From: Paenibacillus zeirhizosphaerae | GTDB lineage: Bacteria > Bacillota > Bacilli > Paenibacillales > Paenibacillaceae | Length of the DNA: 64,000 nt | Direction: 5' to 3' | NCBI RefSeq assembly: GCF_030705605.1 | Contig: NZ_JAPCKK010000011.1 | Location: forward strand, 310,001 to 374,000 | Part shown: positions 1 through 6,780 of the stretch, in pieces | How the letters are laid out: every line of letters begins with the position of its first letter | How positions within the stretch are numbered: position 1 is the stretch's first letter | Made by a program: the position numbers and the translations under genes | The notes under the pieces: model-generated | What the model saw: only the letters and a program-made list of their open reading frames with translations | The model's database searches: none | Told to the model about the DNA's origin: nothing

Positions 1-594
1 TGTTAATGCCTTATGTTCGGCGCGGCCATCACGTGTTGGCTGCTGCTGGGTAGACCAATGCCGATAAAATTCGCTCAAATCCCAAAGGCGTCTGCAAATA
101 TCCAGGAGAACCGGATTGGGACATGCGGCGATCAATTCGTAATGAAATTGACGGTGGATGTCGGACCACTCTTCGCGAACGGCAAGCTTTTGATCCGCTT
201 CCTCGTACTCGGCCGTTTGCGATAACTTGTGGTGAACGGCGATGACGTTGGACTCCCATGTGAGATCGCCATGGGTGATGGACAGGCGTAATGCTGCGGA
301 TTCATTGATCAGCCGCGCCTCTATGATATTACTCAGTTCTTCTTCCGACGCCGTCTTCACTGAAAATCCGTGATTCGGAGTTTGCAAGGCAAGGCCTTGG
401 GTCGCCAACCGGGTCAGTGCTTCCCGAACGACGGCAACGGAGACATCAAAACCTTTTGCTAATTCCGATACGATTAATGGAGTGCCTGGTTCATATTGCC
501 CGGCCAGAATATCGGACTGCAGTTTCTTCCTGACATTTTCGCTTAAAGTGGACGAACCGTTTCTTTTGGCCACGGAGCCGACACCATCCTTCAT
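1..594 (-). CDS. GntR-family (FadR/FCD type) transcriptional regulator, 3' end cut by the window
   Basis: One-component DNA-binding regulator. Reading the minus strand gives an open frame of 198 codons that continues past the window edge. Residues about 15-80 form the winged helix: a stretch reading LQSDILAGQYEPGTPL is followed by ELAKGF and VVREALTRLATQGL, the classic GntR pattern. The following helical part, with EARLINESAALRLS and later HRQFHYELIAACPN, is typical of an FCD effector-binding domain, normally about 220-230 residues in total, so only the last 20-40 residues are missing. An ATG is at 594. A GTG at 573 preceded by AAGGATGG is an equally good start. The gene is divergent from the PEBP gene at 751, and an inverted repeat lies between them, so it probably controls that gene and itself. 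Confidence 0.85.
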   Translation of the reverse strand, partial: MKDGVGSVAKRNGSSTLSENVRKKLQSDILAGQYEPGTPLIVSELAKGFDVSVAVVREALTRLATQGLALQTPNHGFSVKTASEEELSNIIEARLINESAALRLSITHGDLTWESNVIAVHHKLSQTAEYEEADQKLAVREEWSDIHRQFHYELIAACPNPVLLDICRRLWDLSEFYRHWSTQQQPTRDGRAEHKALT

Positions 595-688
595 ACACAT
601 CAAGATTATACATGTCTAAATAGTTTACGCCTGAATCTATAAAAAAACAATGGATGAATTCGACAATACATAATATAAACGATTTATA

Positions 689-720
689 TTTACAAAATCG
701 ATTATCAAATATATAATCGA
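689..720 (+). promoter_or_regulatory. Promoter of the PEBP gene overlapped by a palindromic operator
   Basis: TTTACA (689-694) and TATAAT (712-717) are separated by exactly 17 bp. An inverted repeat TCGATTAT (698-705) and ATAATCGA (713-720), with a 7-bp spacer, covers the spacer and the -10 box. A protein bound there would block polymerase. The divergent GntR regulator is the obvious candidate (inference). A ribosome binding site AAGGAGG lies at 735-741. Confidence 0.7.
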
Positions 721-750
721 GTCATATTCATCACAAGGAGGTTATTTACA

Positions 751-1284
751 GTGCACAACAACCCATTTGCCAAGTTACCGGAAGTCGAAGTCTTTCAAGT
801 GACCAGTAACGACATTACGGAGGGCCTTCCTCTGCCGCCTCAGCAATACTCGGGGATGTCAGGTGTGGAGAGTGCCCAAGATCTTTCGCCCCATTTGAAA
901 TGGTCAGGTGCGCCCGAAGGAACGAAGAGTTTCGCTATCACCGCGTATGACCCAGATGCCCCGACCGGATCGGGTCTCTGGCACTGGGCTGTCATCAACA
1001 TCCCTGCCAGCGTCACCGAACTGCCGACCGGCGCAGGCGACGAGCAAGGCAGCGGCTTGCCACAAGGCACCCTGCAGCTGCCAAACGATTTGCGGCTCAA
1101 ACAATTTATCGGTGCGGCACCTCCAGCGGGACACGGTCCGCATCGGTATTATTTTGTCATTCATGCGCTGGATGTCGAGCAGATCAGTGTTGACCCCAAC
1201 GCCACGCCAGCTCTCTTAGGATTTACCATGCTTAGCCATACGCTGGGGAGAGCCGTTCTCATGGCAACAGGGGAAACCAAGTAA
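751..1284 (+). CDS. YbhB/YbcL-family Raf kinase inhibitor-like protein (PEBP fold)
   Basis: Small cytoplasmic protein of the phosphatidylethanolamine-binding protein superfamily, whose bacterial members bind anionic ligands but have no settled reaction. 177 residues, the usual length. Family marks are DPDAP at residues 67-71, LWHWAVINIP at 76-85 and GPHRYYFVIHALDV at 129-142, which build the ligand pocket. The start is GTG, 9 nt after AAGGAGG, so it is well supported. It is a single gene divergent from a GntR regulator and has a clear sigma-A-like promoter. A small zinc-ribbon gene follows and may be cotranscribed. Confidence 0.93.
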   Translation: MHNNPFAKLPEVEVFQVTSNDITEGLPLPPQQYSGMSGVESAQDLSPHLKWSGAPEGTKSFAITAYDPDAPTGSGLWHWAVINIPASVTELPTGAGDEQGSGLPQGTLQLPNDLRLKQFIGAAPPAGHGPHRYYFVIHALDVEQISVDPNATPALLGFTMLSHTLGRAVLMATGETK

Positions 1285-1369
1285 CCCAAGCCGTTTGGGG
1301 GGATGGGAGCCAGCCGGGGGCAGGAATGTCAATGCTCCAAGCAAAGCAGCACCAGGTACGGAGGAAGAT

Positions 1370-1495
1370 ATGAAATTAAACGATCCATTTCAACAAATCG
1401 TATGCCCCATATGCCAGCAGCCCATTAAAATTTTGAAGCATACGGTCATTTGCGGCTGTGGGAGCAAGATGAAAAACAAAGTCAAAATCAAATAA
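1370..1495 (+). CDS. Small zinc-ribbon-like protein, 41 residues
   Basis: Short reading frame with ATG at 1370 right after GGAGGAAGAT, a good ribosome binding site. The product has two cysteine pairs, CPIC near residue 12 and CGCG near residue 30, spaced as in a small zinc ribbon, and a lysine-rich tail (MKNKVKIK). Function is unknown. It lies 85 nt after the PEBP gene and just before a strong hairpin, so it would be the last gene of that transcript. The longer frame from 1295 has no ribosome binding site and was not used. Confidence 0.6.
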   Translation: MKLNDPFQQIVCPICQQPIKILKHTVICGCGSKMKNKVKIK

Positions 1496-1542
1496 CTCGA
1501 AAACAAGCTACTCCCTTGTACGGCAAGGGGGGGTGAAAAAAA

Positions 1543-1590
1543 GGTACCCATACACTAAACATTTTTTGAAGTGTCCAGTGTATGGGTACC
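1543..1590. terminator. Bidirectional hairpin terminator (GGTACC family)
   Basis: Perfect 14-bp inverted repeat: GGTACCCATACACT at 1543-1556 and its complement at 1577-1590, with a 20-nt loop containing a T run. It lies between convergent genes. A closely related hairpin recurs at 6730-6780. Confidence 0.75.
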
Positions 1591-1623
1591 GTTTATAAGC
1601 CCTCTTCTTTGTCGTAAGTGTGC

Positions 1624-2496
1624 TCACTTCAATACGAATTCTCTCCGCTTGTACATCAGTTTCTGCATTTTCTCGGCTGTGCCATCCGGGAGCGGGACGT
1701 GGACGGATATTTCAAGCTCAGGGGATTCCAGAGGCTGCAGCGTAAGATGGTCAAATTTCAATATGCCCGCTTCTGGATGATACATGATTTTATACGCATC
1801 GGAAGCATCCAATACGTCATAGCTCTGCCAATACTCTTTGAATTCGGAACTTGCCTCACTCAACAATTGAACTTGTTCAGCCCACCAAGGATCATCCACA
1901 TATTTGGCATACTCCGCTCTGAATCTGGCAATGGTGCGCCTGGCGTGAGCCTGCCACTGATCCCCTTTTAAAACGCGAAAATAGTCCGATGTGAATGTGA
2001 CCCAAAGAAAGTTCCGCTCTCTTTCCGACTGGCCTGACAGGTTCGCAAAATCGCCCTGAAGCACAATGAATGCCTCATTCCAGGCGAGTATGTTCATTCT
2101 GACATCCATAACTGCGGCGGGAGATGTCCCTAGACTGTCAAGATGCCGCTGAATCACCGCGCTGACCTGTCCATCCAAAGAGCGGGGACGCTCAGGAGGA
2201 AGCTGACGGTGTGCCAGCAGAAACATATGTCTGCGTTCCGTCTCATCCAACTGCAACACTCTCGCCAAGCTTTCAAGAACTTCGATGGATACATGGATTT
2301 CCCGTCCTTGCTCCAGGTAGGTATACCATTCAAGACTGATGCCTGCCAGCGTCGCTACCTCAGACCGCCGAAGACCTGGGGTACGCCGTCGTCCTTCAGG
2401 CAGACCGAGCTGCTGGGGAGATATGCGTGCCCTGCGATTGCGCAAAAATTGGGCCAATTCACTGTAACGATTCGGTTGTAATTCCGACAAATCCAT
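1624..2496 (-). CDS. XRE-family regulator with MmyB-like ligand-binding domain
   Basis: One-component repressor. Residues about 10-80 are a helix-turn-helix with the motif RRTPGLRRSEVATLAGIS followed by WYTYLEQGR, the signature of the MmyB-like group. The C-terminal 190 residues (AVMDVRMNILAWNEAF onward) match the PAS-like MmyB ligand-binding region. 290 residues is normal for the family. The start at 2496 follows GGAGGGGA; a longer frame to 2568 lacks a ribosome site. It is divergent from the short-chain dehydrogenase gene at 2633, the usual arrangement in which this regulator represses a neighbouring reductase. A paralogue lies at 16487. Confidence 0.92.
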   Translation of the reverse strand: MDLSELQPNRYSELAQFLRNRRARISPQQLGLPEGRRRTPGLRRSEVATLAGISLEWYTYLEQGREIHVSIEVLESLARVLQLDETERRHMFLLAHRQLPPERPRSLDGQVSAVIQRHLDSLGTSPAAVMDVRMNILAWNEAFIVLQGDFANLSGQSERERNFLWVTFTSDYFRVLKGDQWQAHARRTIARFRAEYAKYVDDPWWAEQVQLLSEASSEFKEYWQSYDVLDASDAYKIMYHPEAGILKFDHLTLQPLESPELEISVHVPLPDGTAEKMQKLMYKRREFVLK

Positions 2497-2632
2497 TCCC
2501 CTCCATATGTTCACCCAAAGTAACTTGGTAGTGGCAGTACTAGAATAAACGCACCTCTGAATATCCAATTAACTTGATTATACAATGGGTTTCGTACAGA
2601 AACAGCACAAGACAAAAAAGGAGCGATACGCA

Positions 2633-3373
2633 ATGAACATACAAAATAACACAATCCTGATCACAGGTGGAGCTACGGGGATCGGGCTGGCGCTTGCTTC
2701 CAGATTCCTGAAAAACGGTAACAAAGTGATCATCACCGGCAGAAGAGCGGATAAGCTGCAGGAGGCAAAAGATATTTATCCAGAGTTGGTTACTTATGTT
2801 AGCGATGTATCCAAAGAGGAGGATCGTGTTGCGTTATTTGAAAAAGTAACCCATGATTTCCCCGATTTGAACGTCTTATTTAACAATGCCGGAATCATGC
2901 ACTACCTGAATTACGATGGTACGGAACCATGGACACATATTGAGCTGGAAATAAAAACAAATTTATCGGCACCCATTCATTTAACCCGGTTATTCGCACC
3001 CCATCTTCTGAAGCAAAAAGAAGCCGCGATTCTAAATGTAACATCCGGGCTGGCACATGTACCTCTGGCCGCCACCCCTGTATATTCTTCCACAAAGGCA
3101 GCCCTGCATTCCTACACGCAATCGATGCGGCATCAGTTCCATGGTCAAATCCGAGTCATCGAGGTGTCCCCGCCCCTTACAAACACCGATTTAGGTATTC
3201 CAGGTGCAAACACAGCAGGTATCCCCGTGGACCTTTTTGCGGATGAAGTCATGGCTGGATTAGAGCGCGGTGAGGATGAAGTCACTTACGGCTTTTCCAA
3301 GCTCACGGCTAACGCTTCCCGCACAGAGCGGAACGAGCTTTTCAATCAACTGAATGCCCATAACCACGCTTAA
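2633..3373 (+). CDS. Short-chain dehydrogenase/reductase (DltE/YdfG-like)
   Basis: NAD(P)-dependent cytoplasmic oxidoreductase of 246 residues. TGGATGIG at residues 11-18 is the cofactor glycine motif and NNAG is at 84-87. The catalytic triad can be read as Ser138, Tyr151 and Lys155 (YSSTK). The basic residues GRRADK after the second strand suggest NADP(H). Substrate is unknown. The start at 2633 has AAGGAG 12 nt upstream. It is divergent from the XRE regulator and its stop overlaps by 3 nt the stop of the convergent LysR gene. Confidence 0.92.
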   Translation: MNIQNNTILITGGATGIGLALASRFLKNGNKVIITGRRADKLQEAKDIYPELVTYVSDVSKEEDRVALFEKVTHDFPDLNVLFNNAGIMHYLNYDGTEPWTHIELEIKTNLSAPIHLTRLFAPHLLKQKEAAILNVTSGLAHVPLAATPVYSSTKAALHSYTQSMRHQFHGQIRVIEVSPPLTNTDLGIPGANTAGIPVDLFADEVMAGLERGEDEVTYGFSKLTANASRTERNELFNQLNAHNHA

Positions 3374-4284
3374 GGTGAGTACTGAGCTGCCTCGCCCACT
3401 CTAAGTGGACGGGGCAATTCCTCTTTCAAATATTTATAGAGCTTCTGGCCCGCCAATTGGAACGGATATGCTGATTCCTTACACAACATCCCGAAGGTCA
3501 TGTGGATGAGATTTCCGCTGACCATCCTGACCGTTACTCCCTTCGTTTCTTGCACCATAATTTTAGGCACAAGGGCGACTCCAAGCTCGTTCTCGACATA
3601 AAATTTCAACGCCGTCATGCTCCCGATCTCCATCGTATCGAGCAGTACATTTCCCTTTTCCTGTAGCACCACCTCCAGCTTTCTCCGATATGGACAAGTT
3701 GCAGATGTGATGAGCAGCCGATATCCCTGAAAATCTTCCGGCATGATCACCTCTTTCTGCGCTAACGGATGATTCTCTGGCATCAGTGCCACGAACTCTT
3801 CCTGAAATACTGGCTCATAAAATAATCCCGATTCCAGCTCAGGTGCCGTACAGAGCGCAAAATCGATTTCTCCTTTAAGAATCCGTTCACTAAGAGCCGG
3901 AGTGTTCGAAATGTCTACAGAAATCCGGATATTCGGATATATGGACATAAACTTCCCCAGGATCGCAGGCAGACGGTAGCTGGCCGTTGGCTCTGTCACG
4001 CCTAGCCGGATATGACCCGATTCCCCTGATTTCAAATCCGACAGACGGGTCTGAAGGTGCTCCATATTTTTGATGATCTGCAAGCTTTGGTCGTAAAATA
4101 GCCTGCCGGCTTCCGTCAGGCCGATTTCTTTGCCGCGTTCGATGAGCTGAACCCCCAGCTCTGCTTCGAGCTTTTGCATTTGCATGGTGACTGTGGATTG
4201 AGCGTAGTTCATTTCCTGTGCGGCGCGTACAAAGCTGCCCTGTTGAACGATCATTTGAAATGTTTTCAATGCTTTGAGGTCCAT
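3370..4284 (-). CDS. LysR-family transcriptional regulator
   Basis: 304 residues, normal for the family. The N-terminal winged helix reads MDLKALKTFQMIVQQGSFVRAA and continues with AEMNYAQSTVTMQMQKLE, then the type-2 periplasmic-binding-like effector domain from about residue 90 (GHIRLGVTEPTASYRLP). It is divergent from the reductase gene at 4407, and a perfect T-N11-A palindrome lies between them, so activation of that gene by an unknown co-inducer is the simplest reading. Confidence 0.93.
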   Translation of the reverse strand: MDLKALKTFQMIVQQGSFVRAAQEMNYAQSTVTMQMQKLEAELGVQLIERGKEIGLTEAGRLFYDQSLQIIKNMEHLQTRLSDLKSGESGHIRLGVTEPTASYRLPAILGKFMSIYPNIRISVDISNTPALSERILKGEIDFALCTAPELESGLFYEPVFQEEFVALMPENHPLAQKEVIMPEDFQGYRLLITSATCPYRRKLEVVLQEKGNVLLDTMEIGSMTALKFYVENELGVALVPKIMVQETKGVTVRMVSGNLIHMTFGMLCKESAYPFQLAGQKLYKYLKEELPRPLRVGEAAQYSP

Positions 4285-4304
4285 GCTCCGTATCTCCCAT
4301 GTTA

Positions 4305-4321
4305 ATTCAATATTATTGAAT
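4305..4321. promoter_or_regulatory. LysR-type operator (perfect palindrome)
   Basis: ATTCAAT-ATT-ATTGAAT is a perfect 17-bp dyad containing the T-N11-A core of LysR recognition boxes. It lies 21 bp upstream of the LysR start codon and 86 bp upstream of the divergent reductase. Confidence 0.65.
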
Positions 4322-4406
4322 CAATTATTCAGATAGTTCAATTATACAAATTACAGTATGCAAATTACAATAAAGTTATCCTAATACAACCGAGGAGTGA
4401 GGTCAT

Positions 4407-5147
4407 ATGGAACTCAAAAACAAGGTGGCTCTAGTTACCGGTGGCGGTACGGGTATCGGCAGGGCAACCAGCCTTGAGCTGGCTAAACGGGGTGCAGTAG
4501 TGATCGTTAACTACTCACGCTCCCAATCCGATGCGGATGAAACGGTGCAATGCATCAACAATGATGGCGGACGGGCTATAGCCATACAAGCGGATGTGTC
4601 AAGGGACGAAGAAGTACGAGCTATGGTCCAGGATGCCGTCAAGCATTTCGGCACGATCGATCTGCTCGTGAATAACGCCAGCATTACCATGCATATTCCG
4701 CTGGATGATCTGGAGTCGGCAGCGGAGGAAGTGTGGGACGAGCTGTTCGCTGTAAATGTCAAGGGCATGTTCTACTCCGCGCGGGCTGTTGCCCCTTTTA
4801 TGAAAAAGAAGCAAAAAGGCGCCATCGTCAATCTTGGCAGCATCGCCGGGCAAACCGGACTGGGCTCCTCGCTTCCCTACGCCGTATCCAAAGCGGCCGT
4901 TCACGGCCTTACCAAATCACTGGCACGGGCCCTTGCCCCCGACATAAGAGTGAACTGCATCGTACCTGGTGCCGTAGCGACAAGATGGTGGGAAGGCCGG
5001 GAAGCGCAGATGAGCAGCCTCGCCCCCCATCTTCCTTTGCAGCGCATCTCGACACCCGAAGACATTGCCGCCATGATCTGCGCCGCCCTGGAGCAGGAGG
5101 CTATGACCGGGCAAATCATCACCGTCGATAGCGGCCAAACCTTGTAA
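4407..5147 (+). CDS. Short-chain dehydrogenase/reductase, FabG-like
   Basis: 246-residue NAD(P)-dependent reductase of the classical SDR type. TGGGTGIG is at residues 11-18, NNA at 89-91, and the catalytic Ser145, Tyr158 and Lys162 (YAVSK) are all present. The end of the protein has the usual PEDIA and GQIITVDSGQTL features of FabG relatives. It is not in a fatty-acid cluster, so a role in fatty-acid synthesis is not implied. The start at 4407 follows GAGGAGTGAGGTCAT. Probably controlled by the divergent LysR regulator. Confidence 0.92.
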   Translation: MELKNKVALVTGGGTGIGRATSLELAKRGAVVIVNYSRSQSDADETVQCINNDGGRAIAIQADVSRDEEVRAMVQDAVKHFGTIDLLVNNASITMHIPLDDLESAAEEVWDELFAVNVKGMFYSARAVAPFMKKKQKGAIVNLGSIAGQTGLGSSLPYAVSKAAVHGLTKSLARALAPDIRVNCIVPGAVATRWWEGREAQMSSLAPHLPLQRISTPEDIAAMICAALEQEAMTGQIITVDSGQTL

Positions 5148-5201
5148 TGCCAATTATGCAATTCCTGAGCAAATCGATAGCGAGCGATGAGGTTTTAACA
5201 T

Positions 5202-5256
5202 TTGACAAATACCCAAGCATTTCATATACTTGACCTATCAAAGATTGATATATCAA
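5202..5256 (+). promoter_or_regulatory. Promoter and MarR-type operators of the MarR-nitroreductase operon
   Basis: TTGACA (5202-5207), 17 bp, TATACT (5225-5230). Directly downstream lie TATCAA-AGA-TTGATA (5236-5250) and the overlapping perfect palindrome TTGATATATCAA (5245-5256). The position just after the -10 box fits autorepression by the MarR protein encoded next. Confidence 0.7.
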
Positions 5257-5282
5257 ACAAATTAATGTTAGGATGAAGACTA

Positions 5283-5723
5283 ATGACCTCTGCAGAGGAG
5301 AATTGTATTATTGATAGCCTTCAGAACCTATATTTCCTGATTAATTCCAAATTCGGGAGCTGTGCAGGCGTAAGCCCTTCAAGATTAAGACTGCTGCAGC
5401 AACTGTATAGTGCGGATGAAATCAGCCAAACAGCCCTGCAAAAGGAACTGCAAATCGATAGTGCCGCGATTACCAGGCATTTGAAACAACTTGAAGCGGA
5501 CGGTGTTGTCACTCGGCGTATGAATCCAGATGACAACCGTGTCACTTTGGTCCAGCTTACCGACCATGGCCGTCAGCAAATCGTCACTTACCAGGAAGAA
5601 AAAATCCGTTTCACCGCTCACATGCTCCAAGGCTTCAGCGAAGAGAAACAACAGCAGTTATCCAGCATGATTCATCGCTTGCAGACCAATATCCAAGACT
5701 ACGAAGGAGTGAATGACAAATGA
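5283..5723 (+). CDS. MarR-family regulator
   Basis: 146-residue dimeric winged-helix repressor. The recognition part reads LQIDSAAITRHLKQLEADG and continues with VVTRRMNPDDNRVTLVQLTDHG, which contains the DxR wing motif of MarR proteins. First gene of a probable three-gene operon: its stop overlaps the nitroreductase start (ATGA). The operator palindromes upstream suggest that it represses its own operon until a toxic aromatic or quinone-like ligand, or oxidation, releases it (inference). One Cys, near the N-terminus, could be redox active. Confidence 0.92.
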   Translation: MTSAEENCIIDSLQNLYFLINSKFGSCAGVSPSRLRLLQQLYSADEISQTALQKELQIDSAAITRHLKQLEADGVVTRRMNPDDNRVTLVQLTDHGRQQIVTYQEEKIRFTAHMLQGFSEEKQQQLSSMIHRLQTNIQDYEGVNDK

Positions 5724-6358
5724 GTACTAAGCAAAAAAATAACGATTTTCAAGATATCTTCACAGGACGCCGTTCCATCAAAGTATACGATCCAACCGTT
5801 AAAATCAGCCAGGAGGAAATGACGGAAATGCTCAAGGAAGCCACGCTGGCTCCATCTTCCAGCAATATGCAGCCTTGGCGTTTCCTCGTGATCGATAGCC
5901 CTGAAGGCAAAGCGAAACTTACACCGCTGGCCCGCTTCAATTCAAGACAGGTGGAGACCTCTGCTGCGGTCGTTGCGGTTTTTGGGGATATCAACAGTGC
6001 TGAGAATCTCGAAGAGATTTACAGTAAAGCCGTAGAGCTTGGATATATGCCATTGGAAGTCAAAGAACAGCTAGTGCCCTTTATATCTGGATACTATGCC
6101 GACATAACGCCGGAAGTAAAGCGGGACACTGTGCTTATTGATGGCGGATTGGTAGCCATGCAGCTCATGCTGGTTGCCCGTGCCCACGGATATGACACGA
6201 ATCCAATCGGCGGTTATGAAAAAGACGAGATTGCAGAAGCCTTCGGTCTGGATGCGGAACGTTATGTTCCAGTGATGCTGATCTCCATCGGTAAAGCAGC
6301 AGACAGCGGTTACCCATCCTACCGCCTGCCTGTTGATAAAATTGCTTTCTGGAAATAA
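5720..6358 (+). CDS. Nitroreductase-family FMN oxidoreductase
   Basis: 212-residue flavin enzyme. The N-terminal RRSIKVYDPTVKIS and the following APSSSNMQPWRFLV are the FMN-binding signature of nitroreductases, and the C-terminal part MLVARAHGYDTNPIGGY is typical of the YodC/YdgI group. Such enzymes use NAD(P)H to reduce nitroaromatics or quinones. It overlaps the MarR gene by 4 nt and is followed 43 nt later by a small monooxygenase-like gene, a pairing often seen in quinone detoxification operons. Confidence 0.93.
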   Translation: MSTKQKNNDFQDIFTGRRSIKVYDPTVKISQEEMTEMLKEATLAPSSSNMQPWRFLVIDSPEGKAKLTPLARFNSRQVETSAAVVAVFGDINSAENLEEIYSKAVELGYMPLEVKEQLVPFISGYYADITPEVKRDTVLIDGGLVAMQLMLVARAHGYDTNPIGGYEKDEIAEAFGLDAERYVPVMLISIGKAADSGYPSYRLPVDKIAFWK

Positions 6359-6401
6359 TATACACGAGCATTCACCACAACCTTAAGGGAGATGACTGAA
6401 C

Positions 6402-6707
6402 ATGATCATTATTCATGCCACTTTCCACGTAAACCCAGCCAAGAACGAGGATTTTATGCGGGAGATTCAAACCTTAATTAGCGCCTCCAGAGAAGAAGAC
6501 GGCAATATCTCGTACAGTCTGTATAAGGATACCGAAAAGGAATCCTCCTACACGATGGTTGAGATTTGGAAAGACCCTAATGCCGTTGGTTTCCACAATC
6601 AGAGCGCTCATTTCCAGGCTTTTGTGGCCAAAGCCCCAGAGTATTTGAGCGCTCCAGCGGAGATCAAGGCTTATACGGGAGAACCGATGGAGATTCCGGC
6701 CGACTAA
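6402..6707 (+). CDS. Antibiotic biosynthesis monooxygenase (ABM)-domain protein, YgiN-like
   Basis: 101-residue ferredoxin-like-fold protein. The pattern IIHATFHVNPAKNEDFM, then SREEDGNISYSLYKD, MVEIWKD and FQAFVAKAPEYL is that of putative quinol monooxygenases such as YgiN, which act without a cofactor and usually as dimers. Ribosome site AAGGGAGATG lies upstream of the ATG. Last gene of the MarR-nitroreductase operon; a hairpin follows within 25 nt. Confidence 0.88.
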   Translation: MIIIHATFHVNPAKNEDFMREIQTLISASREEDGNISYSLYKDTEKESSYTMVEIWKDPNAVGFHNQSAHFQAFVAKAPEYLSAPAEIKAYTGEPMEIPAD

Positions 6708-6729
6708 AGAAGACCCGGTGATCTAAACA

Positions 6730-6780
6730 GGTACCCATAGACTGGACACTTTAAAAAAAGGTGTTTGGGCTGTGGGTACC
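6730..6780. terminator. Hairpin terminator (GGTACC family) that also encodes the amidase C-terminus
   Basis: Arms GGTACCCATA (6730-6739) and TGTGGGTACC (6771-6780) with a partly paired A/T-rich middle, then TTTTT. The sequence closely resembles the reverse complement of the hairpin at 1543-1590. The last ten codons and the stop of the minus-strand amidase lie inside it. Confidence 0.7.

Noticed and set aside
13..259. Short frames on both strands at the window start
   Set aside because: They overlap the GntR coding region in other frames and have no ribosome site or recognisable domain.
4733..5131. Plus-strand frame of 132 codons inside the SDR gene
   Set aside because: An Arg-rich shadow frame of the FabG-like gene with no independent signals.
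4407..5147. Naming the gene fabG
   Set aside because: The motif set is shared by many SDRs and the genomic context is not fatty-acid synthesis.
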